NCBI RefSeq assembly: GCF_027257195.1
Contig: NZ_JAPDFS010000003.1
Location: 302,859 to 366,858, forward strand
Direction of reading: 5' to 3'
Origin: Halorubrum sp. F4
GTDB taxonomy: Archaea > Halobacteriota > Halobacteria > Halobacteriales > Haloferacaceae
Length of the DNA stretch: 64,000 nucleotides
Part shown: one piece after another, positions 18,242 through 27,848 of the stretch
Position numbering within the stretch: position 1 is the stretch's first letter
Layout: every line of letters begins with the position of its first letter
Notes under the pieces: model-generated
The model's input: the letters and a program-made list of their open reading frames with translations, nothing else
What the model was told of the DNA's origin: nothing
Database searches by the model: none
Position numbers and translations under genes: made by a program

Positions 18242-18724
18242 TCAGGGTGCGACGCGGCGTTTCGACTCGGTCGGCTCCTCGCGCACGAACGTCACGGGAC
18301 ACGGCGCGGAGAGGATCACTTCCTGAGCGACGCTGCCGAAGACCGCCTTGCCGGTCGGCGAGCGGTGTCGACCGCCGACGACGACGCGATCCGCGTCGAT
18401 GTCCTCGGCCAGCTCGACGATCTCGTCCGCGTGGTCGCCGACCGCGCCGCGGACGGCGTGGTCCACGCCCGCCTCCGTGAGCGCCTTGGAGATGGTTCGC
18501 GTGGTCGTGTGGCGTTTCGCGACCGCGTCCGGAGTCGAGCCCGCGCTTTCCGAGTCGACGCCGAGGTTCGACCGGACCTCGTCGAACTCGTCGTCGTCGA
18601 ACACGTGTGCGAGCACGACCGTGGCCCCGGTGGGCTTCGCGACGCTCGTCGCCTCCGCGGCGAGTCGTTCGGTTCGCTTCTCGTCCTCGCTACCGACCGC
18701 TAACAGGATCGTTTCGATGCTCAT
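18242..18724 (-). CDS. Universal stress protein (UspA family)
   Basis: A 160-residue single Usp domain. The start is IETILLAVGSEDEKRTERL, and the ATP-binding signature G-x2-G-x9-G-S occurs as VVVGGRHRSPTGKAVFGSV, followed by the strand CPVTFVRE. Members bind ATP or AMP and respond to stress; the exact role is open. A ggaggt sequence directly abuts the ATG, too close for a normal ribosome site, while an AT-rich tract with a cttaatg box lies about 25 nt further up. Confidence 0.88.
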   Translation of the reverse strand: MSIETILLAVGSEDEKRTERLAAEATSVAKPTGATVVLAHVFDDDEFDEVRSNLGVDSESAGSTPDAVAKRHTTTRTISKALTEAGVDHAVRGAVGDHADEIVELAEDIDADRVVVGGRHRSPTGKAVFGSVAQEVILSAPCPVTFVREEPTESKRRVAP

Positions 18725-18945
18725 ACCTCCCGTTGGCGGCCCGTAGCATTAAGAGTACTGATTTTTAACTCAATATCGAATTAATATTCATTACAGGATG
18801 AAACGGGCGGGAGACGGGGAGAGCGGGAGTGGCGACTCGGCGAGACGGGCGAACGACACGCGTTCGCGATGATCGGAACGAACGCACCGCTCGACGATCG
18901 ACGATCGACGGCGAGAAGGGAGGAGATCCAGGAGCTAGCGGGAGC

Positions 18946-19329
18946 TCAGTAGTCCGGCGCGTCGTCCTCGACTTCGCGTTTCAGCGAGTCGCGCCGTGAC
19001 TTGGCGTCGCGACCGGTGGCCTCGAGCAGGAACTCGTTCTTCGCGTCGACCGCGTCGGCGGCGGCGTCGGCGTTCCCCTCGGCGATGACGTCCTCGGCCG
19101 GACGTTCCTCGAAGTGGACCGCGAGCTTGTCCTTCTTGCCGCCGTACTCGGCCGCGCCCGCGACGATCCGTTCGAAGACGGGGTTGTCGGGCTCTTCCAC
19201 CACGTACAGCTCGTGACCGTCGTACTCCTCGGTGCCGGTGACCCGTCCGAAATACTCCTCGATGGAGCCTTTGAGGTCCGGCATGCGCTCGTCGAGATGC
19301 TCACCGCGGCGCATCTTGTACTGCTTCAT
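18946..19329 (-). CDS. DUF5611-type conserved haloarchaeal protein
   Basis: A 127-residue acidic protein. It opens with MKQYKMRRGEHLDERMPDL, then EEYFGRVTGTEEYDG, and has PVFERIVAG and AVHFEERPAEDVIAEGN. I recall this pattern from a family confined to haloarchaea (DUF5611). The KDKLAVHF strand and alternating helices suggest a small alpha/beta fold; no catalytic motif is visible. The internal ATG at 19329 begins the conserved part and is used as start. Confidence 0.75.
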   Translation of the reverse strand: MKQYKMRRGEHLDERMPDLKGSIEEYFGRVTGTEEYDGHELYVVEEPDNPVFERIVAGAAEYGGKKDKLAVHFEERPAEDVIAEGNADAAADAVDAKNEFLLEATGRDAKSRRDSLKREVEDDAPDY

Positions 19330-19476
19330 GCTGCGACCGTTCGACAGGGGCGCGTAAACCAGTTTCGTCACGGAGAACTGGCGTCACGTGGCGGGTTCAG
19401 GGCTCGAAACGGCGAGGAAGGAGACGGCGAAAACGGTGGAGAACGGAGCGAGCTGCCCGGCGAACCGACCGGGCGA

Positions 19477-20775
19477 CTATCGCGGCCGTTCCGCGACGTA
19501 GCCGCGTTTACACTCGGGACAGATGTCGCCAGCTCGCATCGAACTCCCGTCGGACTCGACGGTCATTCCACACTCGGGACAGTAGTACTCCGTCGGCGTC
19601 TCGCGCGATCCCGCGGTCTCGAGCGCCGGGTCCTCCTCTCGGGTGATCCCGGAGCCCGGACCGGTCGATCCATCGCCGAGAGCTCCCGACTCCTCGCCGG
19701 AGTCGCCGACCGCATCGTCGGACTCGTCGTCGACGGCGATGCCCGCGGACCCGGACGCCCGCCCCGCCGGCTCGACGTACTCCGCGTCCGCGGACTCCGT
19801 CGTCGGCTGGGCGGTCTCGGGCGTGAGGCCGCCGAACTCGACGCCGCTGTCGCCGTCGCCGCCGACCTCGGCGTCGAACCCCTCGTCTTCGCCCTGCTGT
19901 TCGGGCCAGGGCGTCCCCTCGAACGTCGCGTCGTCGTCCGCCTCGACCTCCGGCCACTCGCCACGGTCGCGGTCGTCCGTGGCCCCCGCGTCGTCCCCGT
20001 CGTCGAGGATGACGCCGTCGTCGTCCGCGGCGTTCTCGGCGTTTCCGGATCCCTCGGCGGCGCGATCGCGGTCGCCGGCGAAGTCGCCGGAGCCGGCCGC
20101 GGAGTCCGCGGACGCGTCGACTCCATCGGGCGCGTCGTCCGCGTCGACTGCGTCGTCCACGTCCGATGGATCGACCGGATCCGACGGAGTCCGGGAATCG
20201 TCGGTCGATCCGTCGGCCGCATCCTCGGACGGTCCGTCGTCGATCAGCTCCGCCCCTTCGTCGTCCACCGCGACTCCGTGCTCGTCGGCGGCAGCGGCGG
20301 CGGGCGCGTCGTCGGTCCGAGCGGGACCTTGCGACTCCGAGTCTCCCGGGTCGACGTCAGCCGCGGTGGACGTCTCGTCGAGTATCTCCGCGTCGTCCCC
20401 GTCGGGACCGCCGACGTCGACGTCGGCAGTCGCGCCACCGTAGTCGATGTCGGGACTTCGGTCCGTTCCGGCGGCGTCGGGCGACGGCTCCGTGGCTGTC
20501 CCGGTGCCGCCGGGCCCGTCCGCCGATCCGGTCGGCTCGGTCCGTTCCGGCGGGTCGATCGGCCCGGTCGACGACGCCTCCCCGCTCGTCGCCTGGTCGG
20601 TCAGCTGTTTCATCGTCGTGACCTCGGTGTTCTCGCTGACGACCTGCGTCTCGCCGCAGCGAGCGCAGGTCTTCACCTCCCTGACGGTCGTGACGACTTC
20701 CTCGCCGTCCTCCTCGCGCTCGCGCTCTATTTCGGGCTCCGAGAAGTCGTGCCCGAGCAGACACCTGAGTCCCAT
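19477..20775 (-). CDS. Zinc-ribbon protein with long acidic linker (DUF7093-like)
   Basis: A 432-residue protein with a metal site at each end. The N-terminus (MGLRCLLGHDFSEPE... CARCGE) has a CxxC pair after a charged strand region. The last 40 residues form a four-Cys ribbon (YYCPECGM... CPECKRGY). Between them lie about 300 residues dominated by Asp, Gly, Ala and Ser, surely disordered. The architecture resembles a haloarchaeal family I recall as DUF7093. Tethering or nucleic-acid contact are possible roles. The start at 20775 fits the conserved MGLRCLLGH opening. Confidence 0.7.
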   Translation of the reverse strand: MGLRCLLGHDFSEPEIEREREEDGEEVVTTVREVKTCARCGETQVVSENTEVTTMKQLTDQATSGEASSTGPIDPPERTEPTGSADGPGGTGTATEPSPDAAGTDRSPDIDYGGATADVDVGGPDGDDAEILDETSTAADVDPGDSESQGPARTDDAPAAAAADEHGVAVDDEGAELIDDGPSEDAADGSTDDSRTPSDPVDPSDVDDAVDADDAPDGVDASADSAAGSGDFAGDRDRAAEGSGNAENAADDDGVILDDGDDAGATDDRDRGEWPEVEADDDATFEGTPWPEQQGEDEGFDAEVGGDGDSGVEFGGLTPETAQPTTESADAEYVEPAGRASGSAGIAVDDESDDAVGDSGEESGALGDGSTGPGSGITREEDPALETAGSRETPTEYYCPECGMTVESDGSSMRAGDICPECKRGYVAERPR

Positions 20776-20936
20776 TACACCACCCTGCGGTGCCGAGGGT
20801 AAAAAACGCCCCGTCGGCGTCCGACGCCCGGCGCACGCCGTGCGACGCTCGGAGCACGACGCGAGCGGTTCGGGGCCGACGACGACCGTGACACACCAGC
20901 ACCTTTGAGGCTCGGCCACGTACGGGACGACGACAC

Positions 20937-21251
20937 ATGCCGACCGTGTACTACCAAGGCGAGGAGATCGAGTGCGAGGAGGGCGACGTCCTGCGTGACG
21001 TGTTGCGGGAGGCCGGTCTCCCGGTACACAACGGGGCCACCCGGACGCTCAACTGTCACGGGCTGGGACAGTGCGGCTCCTGTGCGGTCCAGGTCGACGG
21101 CGAGGTCAGCGAGGCCGGTCGCAGGGAGAAGGCCCGGCTCTGGCTCCCGCCGCACCATCCGAGCCACGACGTCCGGCTCGCGTGTCAGACCCGCGTCGAG
21201 GGCGACGTCGAGGTGACGAAGGGGCGCGGGCTCTGGGGCCAGCACGTCTGA
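20937..21251 (+). CDS. 2Fe-2S ferredoxin-type protein
   Basis: A 104-residue protein with the plant-type [2Fe-2S] ligand pattern. The first three Cys are in CHGLGQCGSC and the fourth is in RLACQTRVEGDVEV, on a beta-grasp start (PTVYYQGEEIECEEGDVL). The loop has one residue less than the usual C-x4-C-x2-C-x(n)-C of halobacterial ferredoxin, and the long acidic insertion of classic haloarchaeal ferredoxin is missing. It is thus a second type of ferredoxin whose partner is not evident. Confidence 0.85.
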   Translation: MPTVYYQGEEIECEEGDVLRDVLREAGLPVHNGATRTLNCHGLGQCGSCAVQVDGEVSEAGRREKARLWLPPHHPSHDVRLACQTRVEGDVEVTKGRGLWGQHV

Positions 21252-21410
21252 GAAGTCGTCGATATCCCCACGACGAATCGCCTATCGCCGTCGCTCGACG
21301 GTCGATAACAGCCCGCGACGGACGTGAGTCCGCACCGCGGGAAAGAAACTCGTTTTCGCGTGTCGGAGCCGTGTTCGGCGTCAGCCGGACGACCCGCTTC
21401 GGTATCCGGT

Positions 21411-21605
21411 TTACTGCCGAACGACGTTCGTCGCGCGGGGACCCTTGGGCGAGGACTCGATGTCGAACTCGAGCTCCTGACCCTCTTCGAGGTCCGGACC
21501 GCCAACGTCCTCCATGTGGAAGAACACGTCGTCGTCCTCGTCCTCAGTCGAAATGAAACCGTAGCCGCCAGTGTCGTTGAAGAAATCAACCTTTCCTGTC
21601 GCCAT
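21411..21605 (-). CDS. Cold-shock domain protein (CspA family)
   Basis: A 64-residue OB-fold protein with the RNA-binding motifs KVDFFNDTGGYGFIS (RNP1-like) and DVFFHMEDV (RNP2-like). It binds single-stranded RNA/DNA and melts structures in mRNA. Its length is the family norm. The ATG at 21605 follows a leader of about 30 nt from a cttatg-type box on the minus strand. Confidence 0.93.
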   Translation of the reverse strand: MATGKVDFFNDTGGYGFISTEDEDDDVFFHMEDVGGPDLEEGQELEFDIESSPKGPRATNVVRQ

Positions 21606-21839
21606 TGCATTTAGATACACGCCGGTTGACGGCATAAGACTTGCGAGTGTACAGTTAACACGACCATCGGTCGACGATCGTTTGTAGTATGTGTCGTGTT
21701 TTTCGATATCGGTGACCGTTTCAGCGGTTTTATCGGACGAAATCGACTGACCCGTCGGTTCGGCTCGCGGCCGGCATCCGACGCGGTCGATCGCCGGGGA
21801 TGGGAGGTCGAGGGCGAGCGGCCGGGGGCGACGCGGACG

Positions 21840-21846
21840 TTTATAT
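21840..21846 (+). promoter_or_regulatory. TATA-like box for leaderless GTG start at 21871
   Basis: The box tttatat lies 25-31 nt before GTG 21871 and fixes that codon as the probable start. Confidence 0.55.
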
Positions 21847-21870
21847 CCGATCGCGACCGATCCCGCGGTC

Positions 21871-22386
21871 GTGTTCCGAACCCTCCGCGAGAACGGTCCC
21901 GCGCTGTTGGTGCCGGCCGCGTGGCTCGTGGCCGCGAGTGCCGTCCTCGGAGCCGTCAGCACGCACGCGCTGTTCGTCGCCCACGTCGTCATGAGCGTCC
22001 TGCTCGTCGCGTTCCTCGTCGGATCGTGGGACGAGATGGGATCGGGTGCCCTGCGCGTCTGGAAGCTCGTCATCCTCGCGGGCACGCCGGTGACGCTCGC
22101 GGGGGTCGCCGGGTTCCTCGCGCTCGACGGCGCGATCGCGCTCCCCGCGGGTCCGCTCCTCTCGATCGCGCTGTACGGGTGGATCCTGCTTCCGGCGGTC
22201 GGACTGGCGGACACCGGCCGGCGGGTCGAACGGGCGGCCCGCGCCTACGACGTCAGCGCGGCCTGCTGTGTCGTCGGGGCGGGGGGCGTCGCGGTCGCCC
22301 CCTCGCCGACCACGACCGCCGCGGCCCTCGGCGTCGTCGGCGTCGGCCAGACCGTCGGGATCGTCGCCGCGACCGTGGGCGAGTGA
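21871..22386 (+). CDS. Polytopic membrane protein, haloarchaeal hypothetical
   Basis: A 171-residue protein of five hydrophobic segments joined by short loops, one of which (GSWDEMGSGALRVWK) is charged. The last segments are rich in Ala, Val and Gly. No transporter or enzyme motif is seen. The GTG start is supported by a TATA box at leaderless spacing. It converges on the amidohydrolase gene. Function unknown. Confidence 0.7.
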   Translation: MFRTLRENGPALLVPAAWLVAASAVLGAVSTHALFVAHVVMSVLLVAFLVGSWDEMGSGALRVWKLVILAGTPVTLAGVAGFLALDGAIALPAGPLLSIALYGWILLPAVGLADTGRRVERAARAYDVSAACCVVGAGGVAVAPSPTTTAAALGVVGVGQTVGIVAATVGE

Positions 22387-22462
22387 GTCGGGGGCGAGCG
22401 GAGCCACCCAAGCGAGCCGGCGCCCGAACGAGCCGGCGCCCGAACGGATCTCCGCGAGAATC

Positions 22463-23929
22463 TCAGTCGTCGTCCGCGGGTCCGGCGGCCGCCTCCCGCT
22501 CGACGTCCGCGGTCGGGTCGAAGTCGGGACGCTCGACGCCGAGCAGCTCGTAGGGGTCGGCGTCGGCCGGCATCGCCGACTCGTACTCGTCGGCGCCGCC
22601 GCGTTCCTCGAACTCGGCGACGGCCTCCGCGAGGAGGTCGCGGTCGGTGAGCAGCCGGAGGAGCGTCCCGCCGATCGCCTTCGAGGCGTACAGCATGCCC
22701 TCGGTTCCGGTCGAACCGCTGGCGGCGACCGCCTGCCAGGAGTGCAGGGCCGTCCCGGCGGGCCACGTCGCCGTCGTCATCCGACCCAGCGGGACGAGCT
22801 GACTCACGTCGCCGGAGTCGGTGGAGTACGACCCCGTCGTTCCCGCGTCGAGCGCGTCGATCGGCTCGGTGAAGTAGGCGTTCTCGGCGGCGCGTTCGCG
22901 GTACTCCTCGGGCAACGCCGCGATCTGATCGGACGTGTTCCCGAGCGCGTCGCTGAGCTCGTCGGCGAGCGGGTCGTCGACCGAGAACGAGCCGAGGTCG
23001 TCCATCGTCTCGCGGACGGCGTCGCCGAGCGTCTCGTTCGGCCGGACGCCGTAGATCCCGCTTGTCTTGGTGACCTCGACGTCGACGTCCGCCATCAGCG
23101 CCGCGCCCTCGGCCGCCCTGCGGAACCACGCGGAGACCTCCTCGACGAGGTCGCGGCTCGGCGCGCGAACGAGGTACTCGCCCGTCGCCTCCGGCGGCAC
23201 GACGTTCGCGGCGTCGCCGCCCTCGGTGATCACGTAGTGGAGCCGGACCGGGTCGGGGACGTGCTCGCGCATGTACTCGACGGCCGTGTTGAGGAGCTGG
23301 AGCCCGTCGAGCGCGCTCCGACCCGCCTCCGGCGAGGCGGCGGCGTGCGAGGACTCGCCGTGGACGGTCACCTCGAAGCCATCGACCGCCAGACACGACC
23401 CCTTCGTGGGCGCGTTGTACCACCCCGGATGCCAGGAGACCATCGCGTCGACGTCGTCGAACGCGCCCCCGCGGGCCATGTACACCTTGCCGGCTCCGGC
23501 CTCCTCGGCCGGCGTTCCGGCGTAAACGACCGAGCCCTCGAGGCCGGCGTCGATCGCGTCGGCGATCGCGAGCGCGGCCCCGAGCGACCCGACACCGAAG
23601 AGGTTGTGGCCGCAGCCGTGGCCGTTTCCGCCCTCCTCGATCGGGTCCTTCGTCGCGCTCGCACGCTGTGAGAGGCCGGGAAGCGCGTCGAACTCGCCCA
23701 TCGTGCCGACGACCGGGTCGTCCTCGCCGTACCGGGCGACGAAGGCGGTCTCGACGTCGCCGACGCCGACCTCGACGTCGAAGCCGCGCTCCGCGAGGAC
23801 GCCGATCAGCCGATCCGCCGCGTACGTCTCCTCGAAGGCCGTCTGCGGGTGTTCCCAGATGTCGCGGGCGAGCTCGGTGAGCTCGTCGCGTCGGTCCTCG
23901 ACCGCGTCGGTCACCGTTTCGAGTTCCAT
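22463..23929 (-). CDS. M20 family amidohydrolase (AbgB-like)
   Basis: A 488-residue peptidase-family enzyme. Metal ligands are visible in GNGHGCGHNLFG, GTPAEEAGAGK (bridging Glu pair) and WHPGWYN, and a dimerisation insert carries VHGESSHAAASPEAG. The length and motif set match AbgB-type aminobenzoyl-glutamate hydrolases rather than the shorter aminoacylases. The substrate is not certain. The ATG at 23929 opens the conserved helix ETVTDAVEDRRDEL; the frame extends upstream but without similarity. Confidence 0.87.
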   Translation of the reverse strand: MELETVTDAVEDRRDELTELARDIWEHPQTAFEETYAADRLIGVLAERGFDVEVGVGDVETAFVARYGEDDPVVGTMGEFDALPGLSQRASATKDPIEEGGNGHGCGHNLFGVGSLGAALAIADAIDAGLEGSVVYAGTPAEEAGAGKVYMARGGAFDDVDAMVSWHPGWYNAPTKGSCLAVDGFEVTVHGESSHAAASPEAGRSALDGLQLLNTAVEYMREHVPDPVRLHYVITEGGDAANVVPPEATGEYLVRAPSRDLVEEVSAWFRRAAEGAALMADVDVEVTKTSGIYGVRPNETLGDAVRETMDDLGSFSVDDPLADELSDALGNTSDQIAALPEEYRERAAENAYFTEPIDALDAGTTGSYSTDSGDVSQLVPLGRMTTATWPAGTALHSWQAVAASGSTGTEGMLYASKAIGGTLLRLLTDRDLLAEAVAEFEERGGADEYESAMPADADPYELLGVERPDFDPTADVEREAAAGPADDD

Positions 23930-24110
23930 GACAACGGATGGCGAAGGCGCATGAAAAAGGGTTCGGACGCGGCGAGGCGAGCGGATCGACTGGCGTGGCG
24001 GGAATCCCGCGACTGCGGTCCCAACAAATATACATAGCGCCTGCGCCACACTCCAGCCAGTCGGACGGAGCCCCGTCGAGAGCTTCGACGATTCGTCCGA
24101 TCCACATCGA

Positions 24111-25850
24111 ATGCCGTCACGAGACCCCACGTCCGGCGACGATGCCGGCGATGACCGCGACGACGACCCCGAAGAGTCCGCCGTCGGTGACGACGACCCG
24201 GGAGAGTTCGCCGTCGGCGACGACGGCGTCGAAGCGACCGCCGACGGCGACGAGGTCGGCTCCGATGACGGAGAGACGTCCGCAGCCGCCGGAGGGACTC
24301 CCGCGTCCGCCGGAAACGGTCTCATACGCGCGTGGGAACGGCTGTCGCCGGTCCGTGACCGGGTTCGGAAGCGGTTCGAGGTCGACACCCGGTCGCTCGC
24401 CGCCGTCCGGATCGCGCTCGGGCTCGTGATCCTGATCGATCTCCTCCATCGCTCGCAGGACCTCGAGCTGTTCTACACCGACGCGGGCGTCTATCCGGTG
24501 GCCGCCTACGAGGCGACCTACGGGCAGTACACCGGGGTGTCGCTCCACGCGCTCTCGGGCGATCTCTGGTTCCAACAGCTGCTGTTCGTCGTCGCGGGCG
24601 CGTTCGCGGTCGCGTTCCTCCTCGGCTACCGGACGCGGCTGGTCGGGGTCGTCTCCCTGCTGCTCCTGTTCTCGCTTCAGGCGCGGAACCCCGCCGTGCT
24701 CAACGGCGGCGATCGGCTGTTCCGAGTCCTGCTGGCCGTCGCGCTCGTGACGCCGCTCGGCGAGCGGTGGTCGATCGACGCGCTTCGACGCGGGTCGGCC
24801 CGGACGGCCGTCGCGAGCTTCGGGACCGCGGCGCTTCTCGCCCAGCCGGTCGTGGTGTTCACCTCGAACGCGATCGCGAAACACGCCGGCGAGGAGTGGT
24901 ACGCCGGCGACGGCCTCTCCATCGCCTTACACAACGACGTGATGACGACCGCGCTCGGCAAGGTCGTCGTCGACTTCCCGACGCTCCTGACGCTTCTCAA
25001 CTACGGCTGGGTGACGCTGCTTTCCGGCTCCGCGCTGTTCCTGTTGGCGACCGTCGGCCGCGTCCGGATGGTGGCCGCGTTCACGTACGCCAGCGCGTTC
25101 GTCGGGATGCTGTTGACGATGGCGGTCGGGCTGTTCCCGCTGCTTTTGATGACGGCGATGCTCCCGTTCATGCCGGGCGTCTTCTGGGACGTGCTCTCCC
25201 GTCGCGTGCCCTCGGCGTGGATCGAGCGACTCCCGTCGCCGTCGGCGGCAGCGGCGGCGCTCGGGCCGCTCGGACGACCCCCGATCGAGCGGCGGATCCT
25301 CGACCCCGATCGGGAGGGCTGGTACGGGGAGGCGTCCGATTACGCCATCGCGTACGGGCGGTCGCTTCTGACCGTGCTGGGTTTCTGCGTCCTGGTCTGG
25401 ATGCTGGTGTTCAGCGCGGCCACCGTGGGCGACTACGACGTGCCCGACGAGATCGACTACGACCACCTCGATCAACAGAAGTGGGGACTGTACGCGCCCG
25501 ATCCGACCGAGTCGTACAGCTGGTATCCCTCGCGAGCGTACCTCGCGAACGGGTCCATGGCGAACGCGTTCGGCGGCGAGGAGCTCACCTTCGACCGACC
25601 GCCGGACCCGGCCGCCGAGTACCCGAACTTCCGACACCGGAAGTTCATGTCGGCGGTCGATAGCTCCGGACCCGACGGGGCGATCGCGGAGAGCTACGCC
25701 GACTGGGTGTGCGAACGAGCCCAGGAGGTTCACGACGCGCCCGTCGATCGGGTGACCGTCTACGAGGTGTACCAGCGGAGTCCGATCGACGGCGAGTACG
25801 AGGACCCCGGTCGACAGATCGTGATCGAACGCGACTGTTCGGCCAGCTGA
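24111..25850 (+). CDS. HTTM domain membrane protein (vitamin-K carboxylase-like)
   Basis: A 579-residue protein. The first ~75 residues are acidic and low-complexity. From RSLAAVRIALGLVILIDLLHR come multiple transmembrane segments with LFYTDAGVYP, a hallmark of the horizontally transferred transmembrane (HTTM) domain related to gamma-glutamyl carboxylase. The last ~130 residues after the final membrane helix form a soluble part (LDQQKWGLYAPDP). The catalytic role of archaeal HTTM proteins is unknown. Confidence 0.85.
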   Translation: MPSRDPTSGDDAGDDRDDDPEESAVGDDDPGEFAVGDDGVEATADGDEVGSDDGETSAAAGGTPASAGNGLIRAWERLSPVRDRVRKRFEVDTRSLAAVRIALGLVILIDLLHRSQDLELFYTDAGVYPVAAYEATYGQYTGVSLHALSGDLWFQQLLFVVAGAFAVAFLLGYRTRLVGVVSLLLLFSLQARNPAVLNGGDRLFRVLLAVALVTPLGERWSIDALRRGSARTAVASFGTAALLAQPVVVFTSNAIAKHAGEEWYAGDGLSIALHNDVMTTALGKVVVDFPTLLTLLNYGWVTLLSGSALFLLATVGRVRMVAAFTYASAFVGMLLTMAVGLFPLLLMTAMLPFMPGVFWDVLSRRVPSAWIERLPSPSAAAAALGPLGRPPIERRILDPDREGWYGEASDYAIAYGRSLLTVLGFCVLVWMLVFSAATVGDYDVPDEIDYDHLDQQKWGLYAPDPTESYSWYPSRAYLANGSMANAFGGEELTFDRPPDPAAEYPNFRHRKFMSAVDSSGPDGAIAESYADWVCERAQEVHDAPVDRVTVYEVYQRSPIDGEYEDPGRQIVIERDCSAS

Positions 25851-25943
25851 CGGCGCGACCGGGAGGCTCGATCGACGCCGCGGGGACCGGCACATCCGCA
25901 CGACCGCGACAGGTTTTAGGACGGGACGAGCCTTCGATCGGAC

Positions 25944-26417
25944 ATGGTCTCGACCGGCGACACCGCACCGACGTTCACCGCGACGTACAGGGGTTCAGAC
26001 CACGAGACGTTCGACCTCGAGGACCACCTCGGGGACGGTCCGGTCGTCCTGGCCTTTTTCCCCGGTGCGTTCACGCCGCCGTGTAGCAACGAGATGGTGG
26101 CGCTTCAGGAACGGTACGACGACCTCGAGGCGGCCGGCGCGACCCTCTTCGGGGTCAGCGCCGACTCCGCGTTCTCGCTCGGTGCCTTCGCCGACGAGTA
26201 CGACCTCGCGTTCGACCTCGTGAGCGACATGGACGGCGACGCGATCGAGGCGTACGGGCTCTCGATGGACATCGCCGACCTCGGGCTCTACGGGATCGCC
26301 AACCGGGCGGTCTTCGTCCTCGACGACGCGGGAACCGTGACCTACGAGTGGGTCGCCGACGACCCGACGAACGAACCGGACTACGACGCGCTGCTCGAGG
26401 CCGTCGAATCGGCCTGA
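25944..26417 (+). CDS. Peroxiredoxin (AhpC/TSA superfamily)
   Basis: A 157-residue thioredoxin-fold protein. The active-site loop is FFPGAFTPPCSNEM with the peroxidatic Cys47 preceded by Thr44 and a Pro; the usual motif is PxxxTxxC. Cys47 is the only cysteine, so this is a 1-Cys type needing an outside reductant. It removes peroxides in the cytoplasm. A ttttagg box about 30 nt upstream suggests a leaderless mRNA. Confidence 0.92.
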   Translation: MVSTGDTAPTFTATYRGSDHETFDLEDHLGDGPVVLAFFPGAFTPPCSNEMVALQERYDDLEAAGATLFGVSADSAFSLGAFADEYDLAFDLVSDMDGDAIEAYGLSMDIADLGLYGIANRAVFVLDDAGTVTYEWVADDPTNEPDYDALLEAVESA

Positions 26418-26504
26418 TCGAGGGGTTCTCGTAGGCGTTCCCGGCATCGAGCGCGTTCTCTCCCCGACACGCTTTTTTCAGCGCGTAGCGAGACGGGAAT
26501 CGGA

Positions 26505-26954
26505 ATGCGTTCACGAGCCACGCGGGAGGAAGAGGACCGGACGGACCGGATTCGGGTCCGCGTGCTCGGTCGACCGTTCGCCGTCTGGGTGCTCATGGCG
26601 GTCATCGCCGTCCTCAACGGCGGATTCAGGGAGACGCTTCTCGTCTCGTGGCTCGGCGAGCACGTCGCACACGTCGTCAGTACGGCCCTGCTCGTCGCCG
26701 CGATCCTCGTCGTCGCGTACGGCTTCTTCCGGTCGACGTCGATCGACTACCGTCGGCGGGAGCTTGCGATCATCGGCGTCTGCTGGGTCGCCCTGACCGT
26801 CGGCTTCGAGTTTCTCGTCGGATACGTCGAGGGAACGCCCGTTTCCGTGACGCTCGGACAGTACGACGTGTTCGCGGGGCGGGTGTGGATCGTCGTCCCG
26901 GTCGCCCTGCTCGTCGCGCCGTTGCTGTTCGGTCGCGTCCTGCGGCGGCGGTAG
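26505..26954 (+). CDS. Four-helix membrane protein, hypothetical
   Basis: A 149-residue protein with a charged N-terminus (RATREEEDRTDRIR) and four hydrophobic helices, beginning near residue 27 with FAVWVLMAVIAVLNGGF. The loop between helices two and three carries FRSTSIDYRRREL, which should face the cytoplasm. It ends RVLRRR. No family is recognised with confidence. Confidence 0.65.
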   Translation: MRSRATREEEDRTDRIRVRVLGRPFAVWVLMAVIAVLNGGFRETLLVSWLGEHVAHVVSTALLVAAILVVAYGFFRSTSIDYRRRELAIIGVCWVALTVGFEFLVGYVEGTPVSVTLGQYDVFAGRVWIVVPVALLVAPLLFGRVLRRR

Positions 26955-26984
26955 CAGCCGACGGCTCGACCGTCGGCCGCCAAC

Positions 26985-26991
26985 GTATATA
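26985..26991 (+). promoter_or_regulatory. TATA-like box (gtatata)
   Basis: Begins 30 nt before ATG 27015; consistent with a leaderless hydrolase mRNA. Confidence 0.6.
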
Positions 26992-27014
26992 CCCCCGTAT
27001 CCACATCCATCGGC

Positions 27015-27848
27015 ATGGAGTCACACACGGTCGTCGGCGGTGAAGGGACGGAACTACGCGTCGACGCCGCGGGCCCGCCGGACGCGCCGACGATCCTGCT
27101 CGTTCACGGCTACTCGCAGTCGCGGCTCTGCTGGTACGAGCAGTTCGACGGGACGTTGGCCGAGGAGTTCCGCCTCCTCGCGCCGGACCTCCGTGGTCAC
27201 GGCGATTCGGGGAAGCCCGCCGGCAGTGAGCGATATCGCGACCCGGAGCTCTGGGCCGCCGACCTTCGCGCCGTGATCGACGAGCTGGCGACCGACGATC
27301 CGGTTCTCGTCGGCTGGTCGTACGGCGGACTCGTCGTCTCCGACTATCTCGCCGTCGAGGGATCCGACGACGTGGCCGGGGCAGTCCTCGTGGGGGCGAT
27401 CACCGAGAAGGGGACCGACGCCGCGGCCGAGATCGCCGGCGAGGAGTTCGCCGCGATGCTCGACGACCTCGAGACCCGCGACGCCGAGGCGAGCGTGGAT
27501 TCCCTCCGCCGGTTCCTCGACATCTGTACCGCCGAACCGGTGTCACCGAGGGAGTACCACCTCATGCTCGGGTACAACGCGCGGTGTCCGCCGCGGGTTC
27601 GGGAGGCGCTCCAGGCTCGAACCGGCGCGAACGCCGATACCCTCCGCGAACTGGACGTCCCGGCGCTGTTCGTTCACGGGTCCGCGGACCGGATCGTCCG
27701 TCCACGGGCCGCTCGCCATCACGCCGACCTCGTACCCGACGGCGAGGTCTCCATCTACGACGGGGTCGGCCACTCGCCGTTCCTCGAGGATCCGGAGCGG
27801 TTCGACCGGGAGCTTCGCGAGTTCGCGAAGCGGGTCACCGGGGAATGA
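27015..27848 (+). CDS. Alpha/beta hydrolase
   Basis: A 277-residue hydrolase with LLVHGYSQSRLCW, the nucleophile elbow GWSYGG near residue 100, the acid in VHGSADRIV and the histidine in GVGHSPFLEDP, so the triad is complete. The order and the D-R-I-V region resemble epoxide-hydrolase/haloperoxidase-type members. It is not a close paralogue of the hydrolase at 6774-7553. It is the last backbone gene before the tRNA-Phe island; a truncated opposite-strand gene ends against it. Confidence 0.88.
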   Translation: MESHTVVGGEGTELRVDAAGPPDAPTILLVHGYSQSRLCWYEQFDGTLAEEFRLLAPDLRGHGDSGKPAGSERYRDPELWAADLRAVIDELATDDPVLVGWSYGGLVVSDYLAVEGSDDVAGAVLVGAITEKGTDAAAEIAGEEFAAMLDDLETRDAEASVDSLRRFLDICTAEPVSPREYHLMLGYNARCPPRVREALQARTGANADTLRELDVPALFVHGSADRIVRPRAARHHADLVPDGEVSIYDGVGHSPFLEDPERFDRELREFAKRVTGE